64,000 bases of DNA from Rhodococcus sp. ARC_M6 (lineage in GTDB: Bacteria; Actinomycetota; Actinomycetes; Mycobacteriales; Mycobacteriaceae): positions 186,001-250,000 of the forward strand of contig NZ_JALGQH010000005.1 in assembly GCF_022810305.1 (NCBI RefSeq), given 5' to 3'. This document shows positions 41,861-49,861 of the stretch, piece by piece (position 1 is the first letter of the stretch; each line of letters begins with the position of its first letter). The notes under the pieces are model-generated. The model had not been told where the DNA came from. It made no database searches and worked only from the letters and a program-made list of their open reading frames with translations. A program made the position numbers and the translations under genes.

Positions 41861-43212
41861 CCGACTACGTCGTCAAGGACGCCCACATCGCCACAATCGA
41901 CGGCGCGGGTACCGAGTTCACCAACGGATACGTGGCAGTGGCCGGTAACACGATCACCGCGCTCGGCGCTGGACCTGCACCGGCGTTTCCCGGAGCGACA
42001 GTCATCGATGCCCGCGGATGCCTGATCACACCGGGACTGGTCAACACCCACCACCATCTGTACCAGTGGATCACTCGCGGTTTGGCTGCCGATTCGACGC
42101 TCTTCGAGTGGCTGACCACTCTGTATCCCGTCTGGGCGGGCATAGACGCGGACGCCGTACACACTGCCGCGACGGGCGGTCTCGCATGGTTGGCAAAGAC
42201 GGGGTGCACCACCACCACGGATCACCACTACGTAGTTCCGCGCGACGCTGGAGACGTGTTCGAAGCGGAGATCACCGCCGCAGCACAAGTCGGCCTGCGG
42301 TTCCATCCGACGCGCGGATCGATGGACCTCGGACAGAGTTCAGGCGGATTGCCACCCGATCACGTCGTGGAAAAACTCGACGACGTCCTGACCGGAACCC
42401 AGGCCGTCATCGATCGCTGGCACGACCCTAGTCCCGGATCGATGCTCCAGATCGCTGTGGCGCCCTGCTCCCCGTTCTCGGTCACGGAGGCTCTACTGCG
42501 CGAGTCTGCGATAGTGGCCCGTACTGCCGGGGTCCGGATGCACACTCACCTCGCGGAAACAGTTGACGAGTTGGAGTTCTGCCGCGAACAGTTCGGCTGC
42601 ACACCGATGGAGTACGTGGAACGCGTCGGATGGCTGGGGCCGGACGTGTGGTTTGCGCACGCCGTCCATCTCGACGACGCCGCAATCGAGATGATGTCGC
42701 GCACGGGAACCGCTGCGGCACATTGTCCGACGTCCAATGCTCGACTCGGCGCCGGCATTGCCCGCACGCAGGAACTTCTCAGTGCCGGTGTCACTATCGG
42801 ACTGGGGGTCGACGGCGCAGCCAGTAACGAGGCGTGCAGTCTCGTCGAGGAATCACGCCATGCCCTCCTGTTCGCCCGGTCACGCGGCGGCCCGCAGGCG
42901 ATGACGGTCCGGAAAGCACTGGAGCTCGGGACCATCAGCGGCGCACGGGTTCTCGGCCGCGACAATGAGATCGGATCACTCGAGGTGGGCAAGTTGGCGG
43001 ATCTCGCAGTGTGGAATCTGACTACGATCGCTCACGCCGGAATCACCGACCCGGTGGCGGCATTGGTACTGGGCTCCACACCGCCACTGAAACTGTTGAT
43101 GGTGAACGGCGAGGTTGTGGTGGCCGATGATCGGGTTACCACGGTCGACGAGGACGTCGTCGCATCGGACGTCGCTCGCGCTCACCTCGCGCTGGTGCGA
43201 AAGGCCGGGTGA
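41857..43212 (+). CDS. 8-oxoguanine deaminase
   Basis: A 451-residue amidohydrolase of the 8-oxoguanine deaminase/AtzF-like group that would turn 8-oxoguanine into urate, the substrate of the preceding enzyme. Metal ligands are visible in NTHHHLYQW (about residue 64), MHTHLAETVDE (about 228) and GLGVDGAASNE (about 315); AAHCPTSNARLGAG is typical of the deaminase branch. ATG overlaps the uricase stop. Guanine or another aminopurine cannot be excluded as substrate; the urate context favours 8-oxoguanine. Confidence 0.85.
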   Translation: MTDYVVKDAHIATIDGAGTEFTNGYVAVAGNTITALGAGPAPAFPGATVIDARGCLITPGLVNTHHHLYQWITRGLAADSTLFEWLTTLYPVWAGIDADAVHTAATGGLAWLAKTGCTTTTDHHYVVPRDAGDVFEAEITAAAQVGLRFHPTRGSMDLGQSSGGLPPDHVVEKLDDVLTGTQAVIDRWHDPSPGSMLQIAVAPCSPFSVTEALLRESAIVARTAGVRMHTHLAETVDELEFCREQFGCTPMEYVERVGWLGPDVWFAHAVHLDDAAIEMMSRTGTAAAHCPTSNARLGAGIARTQELLSAGVTIGLGVDGAASNEACSLVEESRHALLFARSRGGPQAMTVRKALELGTISGARVLGRDNEIGSLEVGKLADLAVWNLTTIAHAGITDPVAALVLGSTPPLKLLMVNGEVVVADDRVTTVDEDVVASDVARAHLALVRKAG

Positions 43213-43219
43213 CCTCGCG

Positions 43220-44029
43220 GTGGACCTGCACACAATCGATCATGTTCTGGTTCCCCGGACCCGGGTGGACCTTCCGGCGCCCTCGGCGGGGATCGGATTC
43301 ATCGGCGGCGGTACGTGGTTGTACTCCGAGCCACAACCCCAGCTGAGCGCACTCGTCGACCTTGCCGGGCTCGGCTGGGAGTCGATCACCGTCACCGATC
43401 GTGGACTCGAGATTGCGGCCACGTGCACGATCGAGGAGTTGTGCCGCGCCCACCTACCGGCCCAATTCCGAGCGGCATCACTGTTCCAGAACTGCGCCGA
43501 CGCGTTGCTCGCATCCTGGAAAGTGTTGCGGTACGCCACAGTCGGCGGAAATCTCGCGCTCGCCTTTCCCGCCGGCGCCATGACGACGATGGCCGCGACA
43601 CTCGAAGGCGATCTGACGATCTGGAGAACTGACGGGAGCGAGTATCGAATACCGATTACAGATTTTGTGATCGACAACGGCATCAACGCGCTCGGCGTCG
43701 GCGAGATCATTCGCAGTATCGCCCTTCCCGCACACGCATTGTCAGCCCGCACTGCTATTCGCAAGGTCGCACCCACAGTGCTCGGGCGGTCGTCTGTTCT
43801 GATTGCCGGACGAAGGGGCACAGACGGTTTCACCCTCGCTGTCACGGCATCTACCCGGAGGCCGTACGTGCTGCGGTTTACCGAACACCCGAACGCGACG
43901 GACGTGGCTGACGCACTTCGTCGTCAGATTCCGGCCGACACTTACTTCACGGACATCCACGGCAGTGCATCCTGGCGTTGCGCGATGACGGCACTACTCG
44001 CTGAAGAGGTCCGGGAGGAACTGACATGA
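43220..44029 (+). CDS. xanthine dehydrogenase-type FAD-binding subunit
   Basis: A 269-residue FAD-binding domain-5 protein: GFIGGGTWLYSEPQPQLSALVDLAGL in the N-terminal FAD fold and LRYATVGGNLALAFPAGAMT at the flavin site. It provides the flavin through which the molybdenum subunit passes electrons to NAD+. GTG 43220 was chosen, 7 bases past the deaminase stop, in phase with the family start. Overlaps the next gene by ATGA. No CO-dehydrogenase-type C-terminal extension is seen. Confidence 0.88.
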   Translation: MDLHTIDHVLVPRTRVDLPAPSAGIGFIGGGTWLYSEPQPQLSALVDLAGLGWESITVTDRGLEIAATCTIEELCRAHLPAQFRAASLFQNCADALLASWKVLRYATVGGNLALAFPAGAMTTMAATLEGDLTIWRTDGSEYRIPITDFVIDNGINALGVGEIIRSIALPAHALSARTAIRKVAPTVLGRSSVLIAGRRGTDGFTLAVTASTRRPYVLRFTEHPNATDVADALRRQIPADTYFTDIHGSASWRCAMTALLAEEVREELT

Positions 44030-46716
44030 AGTACTCCGTGGACGGGGTAGCCCACGACGACGAACCCCGCCCGGGCCAGTGCCTGCGAACGTTTCTGCGT
44101 GAACACGGCACCACTTCCGTCAAGAAGGGTTGCGACGCCGGAGACTGCGGCGCCTGTTCGGTGCTGGTGGACGGCCGGCCCACCCATTCCTGCATCTTCC
44201 CCGCACATCGGATCGGTGGACATTCGATAGTCACTGCGGCCGGTCTCGGGACCCCGGAAAATTTACATCCGACGCAACAAGCGTTTGTCGACGCCGGAGG
44301 ATTCCAATGCGGTTTCTGCACGGCCGGAATGGTGGTGACCGCATCTGCGTTCACCTCCGAGCACCTGGAGAACTTACCGCAGTCGATGAAGGGTAACCTC
44401 TGCCGCTGCACGGGGTATCGCTCGATTCGCGACGCACTTGCGGGCACGAACAACATCGAGAGCGCTGATAACCAGGCAGCACCGGGACGTTCCATCGCAG
44501 CGCCGGCCTCAGCCCGGATCGTCACGGGAAATGAACCCTTCACCTTGGATTTGCGTGACATCCCCGCCGGCCTCCTACATGCCGCGGTACTCGGCAGCCC
44601 GCATTCCCATGCCTACATCTGCGGGATCAACACGGCTGCAGCATGTTCCGCACCGGGCGTCGTAGCAGTATTGACCTACCTCGACAGCCCCGACGTTCTC
44701 TTCTCGACAGCCCGGCACGAGGATCGGACCGACGATCCGGACGACACCCGCGTCTTCGACCGCACCGTGCGATTCATCGGTCAGCGAGTTGCTGCAGTGA
44801 TCGCCGAGTCAGCCCGAGACGCCGAGCGCGCGCTGGCACTGATCGAGGTCGACTTCGAGATACGCGCGGCAGTTTTCGACCCGACAGACGCACGCTCCCC
44901 CACGGCGCCGCTCCTGCACGCCGACAAAGACGCCGTCTCCCGGATTGCCGATGTGCAACGCAATGTTGTTGCGGCACTACACGAGGGTGTCGGCGATATC
45001 GAGGAAGCCCTGGCCGGATCTGCCGCCGTCGTCGAAGGCACCTGGAAGACGGCGCGGGTCCAGCACGTAGCGATGGAAACCCACGGATCAGTAGGCTGGC
45101 TCGATTCGGACGGCCGACTGGTCATCCGCAGCAGCACGCAGGTGCCGTTCCTCGTGCGCGACGAGCTGGCCCATATCTTCGATCTCGATCGGTTGAAGGT
45201 CCGGGTGTTCGCTATGCGGGTCGGCGGCGGATTCGGCGGCAAACAGGAAATGTTGACGGAGGACCTTGTTGCCCTGGCTGTACTCCGAACCGGGCGGCCC
45301 GTTCAATACGAGTTCAGCCGAAGCGACCAGTTCACGATCGCGCCGTCGAGGCACCCGATGCAGGTATCGGTTCGTGTCGGGGCCGACGCATCCGGGCAGC
45401 TGAAGGCTCTCGCAATCGACGTCCTCTCCGACGCCGGAGCATACGGAAATCACTCGGTGGGTGTGATGTTCCACAGCTGCACCGAATCGATTGCTGTGTA
45501 TCGGTGTCAGAACAAGCGTGTCGACGCCGAAGCCGTGTACACGAACAACGTGCCGTCGGGTGCGTTTCGCGGCTACGGCCTGGGGCAAGTCATCTTTGCC
45601 GTTGAATCGGCGATGGATCAACTCGCCCGCGAACTCGGTATCGATCCCTTCGAGTTTCGTCGTCGCAACGTCGTGGTTCCGGGAGACGATTTTGTGGACT
45701 GGCACGTCGAGGACGGTGATCTCGAGTTCGGCAGCTACGGCCTCGATCAATGTCTGGACTTGGTCGAGACTGCACTTTCGAGCGGGCGTGGGACAGCGCC
45801 AGAGCCAGGATCACCGTGGAAAACCGGTCGGGGCATGGCAATTGCCATGATCGCCACGATCCCGCCGCGCGGCCACGTCGCCGACACCACCGTGACACTC
45901 GAATCCGATGGCCGGTACGTGGTGCGAATCGGCACGGCCGAATTCGGGAACGGAACAACCACAGTTCATCAGCAGATTGCCGCCACCGAACTTCGGACGA
46001 GTGTCGATCGCATCGTGATCGTTCAATCCGATACCGATACCGGAGGACACGACACCGGCGCATTCGGATCGACCGGTACCGTCGTAGCGGGCAAAGCACT
46101 GTTGATCGCGTGTGAACGCCTCCGCGACCGGATACTCGCACGCGCACAAGCTATCTGCCCCGGCCTGGCAGCACTCGCCGCAGACGGAGTCGACGTCGGA
46201 GACCGCCGCATCGATTTCTCGACGATACTCGAGAGTGGTCCGCTCTCGGCCGACGGCCGTCACGACGGAACCCCCCGCTCGGTCTCGTTCAATGTCCACG
46301 GTTTTCATGTCGCGGTCGATACCGCGACGGGCCGGGTGGTCATTCTGCAATCGGTCCAGGCCGCTGATGCCGGAACCGTGCTGAACCCCGCTCAATTGCG
46401 CGGGCAGGTGGAAGGTGGTGTGGGACAGGCTCTCGGCGCCGCACTGTTCGAGGAGGTCGTCATCGAACAGGGTCTCGTGGTCAATCCCACGCTGCGGAAT
46501 TACCATATTCCACAGTTGGCGGATCTCCCGAACACCGAAGTCCTCTTTGCCGATACCTACGACAAGTTGGGGCCCTTCGGCGCCAAATCGATGAGCGAGG
46601 CTCCGTTCAATCCGGTAGCACCAGCGCTGGCCAATGCGATCGCGGATGCCTGCGGCGCAAGGATGTACGCCGTACCGATGACACCGGACCGGGTCTGGCG
46701 GAAACTCAGCGATTGA
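44026..46716 (+). CDS. molybdopterin-dependent hydroxylase, fused 2Fe-2S and molybdenum subunits
   Basis: An 896-residue fusion. Residues 1-145 are a 2Fe-2S subunit: CDAGDCGACSVLVDG gives the plant-type cluster and CGFCTAGM with NLCRCTGYRSIRDAL the second. Residues about 165-896 are the molybdenum subunit: GGGFGGKQ (about 404), AFRGYGLGQ and the active-site Glu in KSMSEAPFNP near the C-terminus. With the separate FAD protein upstream it forms a complete xanthine dehydrogenase-like enzyme, likely hydroxylating hypoxanthine/xanthine to urate given the operon, though a related purine or heteroaromatic substrate is possible. No XdhC or molybdopterin-cytosine maturation gene is in the window. It overlaps lat convergently by 11 bases. 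Confidence 0.9.
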   Translation: MKYSVDGVAHDDEPRPGQCLRTFLREHGTTSVKKGCDAGDCGACSVLVDGRPTHSCIFPAHRIGGHSIVTAAGLGTPENLHPTQQAFVDAGGFQCGFCTAGMVVTASAFTSEHLENLPQSMKGNLCRCTGYRSIRDALAGTNNIESADNQAAPGRSIAAPASARIVTGNEPFTLDLRDIPAGLLHAAVLGSPHSHAYICGINTAAACSAPGVVAVLTYLDSPDVLFSTARHEDRTDDPDDTRVFDRTVRFIGQRVAAVIAESARDAERALALIEVDFEIRAAVFDPTDARSPTAPLLHADKDAVSRIADVQRNVVAALHEGVGDIEEALAGSAAVVEGTWKTARVQHVAMETHGSVGWLDSDGRLVIRSSTQVPFLVRDELAHIFDLDRLKVRVFAMRVGGGFGGKQEMLTEDLVALAVLRTGRPVQYEFSRSDQFTIAPSRHPMQVSVRVGADASGQLKALAIDVLSDAGAYGNHSVGVMFHSCTESIAVYRCQNKRVDAEAVYTNNVPSGAFRGYGLGQVIFAVESAMDQLARELGIDPFEFRRRNVVVPGDDFVDWHVEDGDLEFGSYGLDQCLDLVETALSSGRGTAPEPGSPWKTGRGMAIAMIATIPPRGHVADTTVTLESDGRYVVRIGTAEFGNGTTTVHQQIAATELRTSVDRIVIVQSDTDTGGHDTGAFGSTGTVVAGKALLIACERLRDRILARAQAICPGLAALAADGVDVGDRRIDFSTILESGPLSADGRHDGTPRSVSFNVHGFHVAVDTATGRVVILQSVQAADAGTVLNPAQLRGQVEGGVGQALGAALFEEVVIEQGLVVNPTLRNYHIPQLADLPNTEVLFADTYDKLGPFGAKSMSEAPFNPVAPALANAIADACGARMYAVPMTPDRVWRKLSD

Positions 46717-48037
46717 CTCGGATCAGAACTCTTTCCAGGGCGTCGACCGCCGCGTCCAGCTCACCGATCGTCACGGTCAACGGTGGACGGAATCTGATGC
46801 CTCGAACTCCGGTCGGGAGGATGATCACACGTTCGCCTTCCCACAATCGGGAAACAACGCGGTCACGTAATTCCTTGCTGTTCAGGGTGATCGCGCACAT
46901 CAGACCGCGTCCACGAGGTTCGGCGACGTAGTCGAACCTTCCACACAATTCCCTGAGCCGATCGAGCAGGTGCGCGCCGGTAAACCGGGCACGATCGATC
47001 AAACGATCCCGTTCGATGATTTCGAGGATTCGACGGGCTCTCACCATGTCCGTCAGGTTGCCACCCCAGGTCGAGTTGATTCGCGAACTGACGTGAAACA
47101 CGTTGTCCGGCACCTCGTCTACCCGGCCGCCGGCCATTATTCCACACACTTGAGTCTTCTTACCGAAGGCCACGACGTCCGGCTCCAACCCCAATTGCTG
47201 GTAAGCCCAGGCAGTTCCGGTAAGCCCACACCCGGTCTGGACCTCGTCGAGAACGAACAGCGCGTCGTTCTCCCGGCACAGTTTTTGCATCGCCTGCAGA
47301 AACTCCGGCCGAAGGTGATGGTCGCCGCCTTCACCTTGGATCGGTTCGGCGATGAAACAAGCTATGTCACCGACATTTTCGGAGAATGCACGCCGCGCCT
47401 GCTCGAGGCTCGAACGCTCCGCAGATGCCACATCTTGCCCCTCGGCGAGATACGGCGAAGTGATCCGCGGCCAGTCGAACTTGGGGAACCTCGCCACCTT
47501 GCCCGGTTCGGTGTTGGTCAGCGACATCGTGTATCCGCTGCGCCCATGGAACGCTTCGGTCAGGTGCAGGACCTTGGCCCCCAAATCCGTTGACAGCCCA
47601 GCAGTTTCGTTGACTCTACTCTTCCAGTCGAACGCCACCTTGAGCGCATTTTCGACGGCGAGAGCTCCGCCGTCCACAAAAAACAGATGCGGGAGAGCCG
47701 GATCCCCCAAAACTCGAACGAACGTGTCGACGAACCGAGCCATCGGCACACTGTAGACATCGGAATTGCTCGGCTTGTTGGATGCGGCCACCGCCAACTC
47801 ACGTTGAAACTTCTCGTCGGCAGCAATGCCCGGATGATTCATTCCGAGGGCCGACGAACCGAAGAAACCGAACATGTCCAAGTATTCGGTTCCGGTGCGC
47901 AGATCCACCAGATACACACCGTGCGAACGTTCGAGGTCGAGAACAAGATCGAACCCGTCCGTGAGAATACTGGCGTTCAACACGTCGAACACCGGAAACT
48001 CGGTACTGCCGCCCACGCCCTGCATCGCGGTACTCAT
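46706..48037 (-). CDS. lat: L-lysine 6-transaminase (LAT)
   Basis: Transfers the epsilon-amino group of lysine to 2-oxoglutarate, giving 2-aminoadipate 6-semialdehyde (cyclising to piperideine-6-carboxylate). The 443-residue class III aminotransferase has FVDGGALAVENALKVAFDWK, AFHGRSGYTMSLT, IAEPIQGEGGDHHLRPEF, LDEVQTGCGLTG and the PLP-lysine in VVAFGKKTQVCGIM. It is the homologue of Rv3290c. ATG 48037 has TATCGT 6 bases upstream. It lies convergent to the molybdenum hydroxylase and downstream of lrp. Confidence 0.95.
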   Translation of the reverse strand: MSTAMQGVGGSTEFPVFDVLNASILTDGFDLVLDLERSHGVYLVDLRTGTEYLDMFGFFGSSALGMNHPGIAADEKFQRELAVAASNKPSNSDVYSVPMARFVDTFVRVLGDPALPHLFFVDGGALAVENALKVAFDWKSRVNETAGLSTDLGAKVLHLTEAFHGRSGYTMSLTNTEPGKVARFPKFDWPRITSPYLAEGQDVASAERSSLEQARRAFSENVGDIACFIAEPIQGEGGDHHLRPEFLQAMQKLCRENDALFVLDEVQTGCGLTGTAWAYQQLGLEPDVVAFGKKTQVCGIMAGGRVDEVPDNVFHVSSRINSTWGGNLTDMVRARRILEIIERDRLIDRARFTGAHLLDRLRELCGRFDYVAEPRGRGLMCAITLNSKELRDRVVSRLWEGERVIILPTGVRGIRFRPPLTVTIGELDAAVDALERVLIRVNR

Positions 48038-48043
48038 ACGCTC

Positions 48044-48049
48044 ACGATA
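48044..48049 (-). promoter_or_regulatory. -10 box TATCGT, leaderless start of lat
   Basis: TATCGT on the minus strand ends 6 bases before the ATG at 48037. TTGACG lies further upstream but only 11 bases from the box. Confidence 0.4.
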
Positions 48050-48103
48050 TGTCCATGTTCCGTCAAAGTCGATGATGGGCAGGAAAATTTACTACGACTG
48101 CGG

Positions 48104-48568
48104 CTATTCGTCGTAAAAAGTTTGTAGAATGATCGTACTTCGGGTTCCGACGTTTGCGACTGTCCGAATCTCCTGCAACAGCGATTCAAGCGCCCGCGGT
48201 GATGCGACTCGGACGAGAAGCACGTAACTGTCGTCGCCGGCCACCGAGTGGCACGCCACCACCGCCGGCAGACGCCGCAGGCGCGCCGGCGCATCGTCGG
48301 GCTGAGAAGGATCGAGAGGGGTGATGGCCACAAATGCCGCCAAGTTCTGACCGACAGACTCGGGATCTACCTTCGCTGAGTAGCCGCGGATCACCTTGCG
48401 AGACTCGAGCCGACGCACTCTCGACTGCACCGCTGAGATCGAAAGACCAGCCTTCTCGGCAAGAGCCGACAAAGTGGCACGTCCGTCCGAAGCCAGTTCT
48501 CGGATCAGCACCCTGTCCGTGTCGTCGATCGGAACAGCAGAATTCTCACTTTGCTCTATTTCACCCAC
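48104..48568 (-). CDS. Lrp/AsnC family transcriptional regulator
   Basis: A 154-residue regulator with an N-terminal winged helix (IDDTDRVLIRELASDGRATLSALAEKAGLSISAVQSRVRRLE, quoted as IDDTDRVLIRELASDG and LSISAVQSRVRRLE) and a C-terminal RAM ligand-binding domain (about 75-150). It matches LrpA (Rv3291c), which in mycobacteria responds to amino acids and controls lat. Start GTG 48568 has TAATGT 6 bases upstream. Only 30 bases separate it from the divergent dioxygenase gene, so one bound Lrp dimer could control both. Confidence 0.93.
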   Translation of the reverse strand: MGEIEQSENSAVPIDDTDRVLIRELASDGRATLSALAEKAGLSISAVQSRVRRLESRKVIRGYSAKVDPESVGQNLAAFVAITPLDPSQPDDAPARLRRLPAVVACHSVAGDDSYVLLVRVASPRALESLLQEIRTVANVGTRSTIILQTFYDE

Positions 48569-48574
48569 CCGCGC

Positions 48575-48580
48575 ACATTA
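48575..48580 (-). promoter_or_regulatory. -10 box TAATGT, leaderless start of lrp
   Basis: TAATGT on the minus strand ends 6 bases before the GTG at 48568; it shares the 30-base gap with the ribosome binding site of the divergent gene. Confidence 0.4.
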
Positions 48581-48588
48581 ACGTAACA

Positions 48589-48593
48589 AGGGG
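48589..48593 (+). promoter_or_regulatory. ribosome binding site AGGGG of the HglS-type gene
   Basis: AGGGG lies 5 bases before the ATG at 48599, favouring it over the GTG at 48593 with which it overlaps. Confidence 0.45.
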
Positions 48594-48598
48594 TGCAC

Positions 48599-49861
48599 AT
48601 GACTGATTCATGGCAGTTGCGTTCCCGTTTTGCGGCCCAACTCGGACACATGTACGGAAGTGAAGTTCCCGCATACAACACTCTCGTCGATGTAACAAGG
48701 CAGGTCAATCGCGACTTCGTTGCCTCCCACCCCGACCGGGAGAACGTGGGCAGCCTCAGCCGAGTGAGCGCAGAACGACACGGAGCGATCCGGTTGGGGA
48801 CTCTCGACGAACTGCGGGACGCGGCAGTTCTCTTCGGCGGATTCGGAATGTCGCCGGTCGGGTACTACGACTTGCGGATCGCAGATCCTCCGGTCCCCGT
48901 GGTATCGACAGCTTTCCGTCCCATCGATCCGACTGAACTCGCGCACAACCCATTTCGGGTTTTCACATCCGTACTGGCAATCGAAGACCAACGCTTCTTC
49001 GACACCGATCTCCAGCGCCGAATCGCTGCCTACCTTCGCAGACGCACCCTGTTCTCCCCTGAACTTCTTCGCGTGGCCCGGGCCGCACACAGCGACGGAG
49101 GTTTGCCGGAGCCGCACGCGACACAGTTCGTCGACGCCGCGACACGTGCCTTCCGTCTCGGAACCGAACCGATCGACGCGTCGTGGTTCCGCGAACTCGC
49201 CCGCATCTCACCCGTGGCCGCCGATATTGCCGGGCAAGAAACAACACACATCAACCACCTCACCCCGCGAGTACTCGATATCGACGAGTTGTACCGACGC
49301 ATGACCGCCCGCGGCATCACCATGATCGACCGAATCCAAGGACCACCGCGGTGGAAAGGACCGCCACTTCTGCTGCGGCAAACGTCGTTTCGGGCACTGG
49401 ACGAGATCCGCCGCTTCCGGGAGGCCGACGGATCGATCACCGACGGGCCCGTCCGAGTGCGTTTCGGTGAGGTAGAAGCACGCGGCATCGCGCTGACGCA
49501 CAAAGGGCGAGATATCTACGACTCCCTGATCGGTTGCACCGAAACTGCGTTGTGGGAGAACACATTTCCCACTACCGAGGACGGCCTTGCCGACGCCGAT
49601 CTGGCGTACTTCACGTACCGTCGCGAGGGTTCGACGCTGGTACGTGAGCCCATTGTGTACGAGGACTTCCTACCGGCTTCCGCGGCTGGGATCTTTGCGT
49701 CCAACCTTGACTCGGCGTCCGAATTCGTTTCCGATGCGCTCAGCGCCGATTACGGGCAGGATCAACTCGAGGGCGCAATCGAACGATCGATACTCGATCC
49801 GTTCGAGTTGTACCGAGAGCAACAGGACGCCTCCCGTGCCGATCAAAGGAGTGACCCGTGA
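48599..49861 (+). CDS. hglS: 2-oxoadipate dioxygenase/decarboxylase (HglS/YdcJ, DUF1338 family)
   Basis: HglS converts 2-oxoadipate, O2 and water-derived oxygen to D-2-hydroxyglutarate and CO2 at an Fe(II) site of a VOC-like fold, the late step of the 2-aminoadipate route of lysine catabolism. The 420-residue protein keeps the residues that define the family: His61 and Arg65 in AERHGAIR, His217 in TTHINHLTPR and Glu291 in FGEVEARGIALTHKG. Its position beside lat and the semialdehyde dehydrogenase (Rv3292 slot, long annotated only as conserved hypothetical) fits the pathway. It overlaps the next gene by GTGA. Confidence 0.88.
   Translation: MTDSWQLRSRFAAQLGHMYGSEVPAYNTLVDVTRQVNRDFVASHPDRENVGSLSRVSAERHGAIRLGTLDELRDAAVLFGGFGMSPVGYYDLRIADPPVPVVSTAFRPIDPTELAHNPFRVFTSVLAIEDQRFFDTDLQRRIAAYLRRRTLFSPELLRVARAAHSDGGLPEPHATQFVDAATRAFRLGTEPIDASWFRELARISPVAADIAGQETTHINHLTPRVLDIDELYRRMTARGITMIDRIQGPPRWKGPPLLLRQTSFRALDEIRRFREADGSITDGPVRVRFGEVEARGIALTHKGRDIYDSLIGCTETALWENTFPTTEDGLADADLAYFTYRREGSTLVREPIVYEDFLPASAAGIFASNLDSASEFVSDALSADYGQDQLEGAIERSILDPFELYREQQDASRADQRSDP
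49846..49851 (+). promoter_or_regulatory. ribosome binding site AAGGAG of the semialdehyde dehydrogenase gene
   Basis: AAGGAG lies 6 bases before the GTG at 49858 inside the end of the previous gene. Confidence 0.55.

Noticed and set aside
45811-46506. 231-codon minus-strand frame inside the molybdenum hydroxylase gene
   Set aside because: No motif or start context; antisense shadow.
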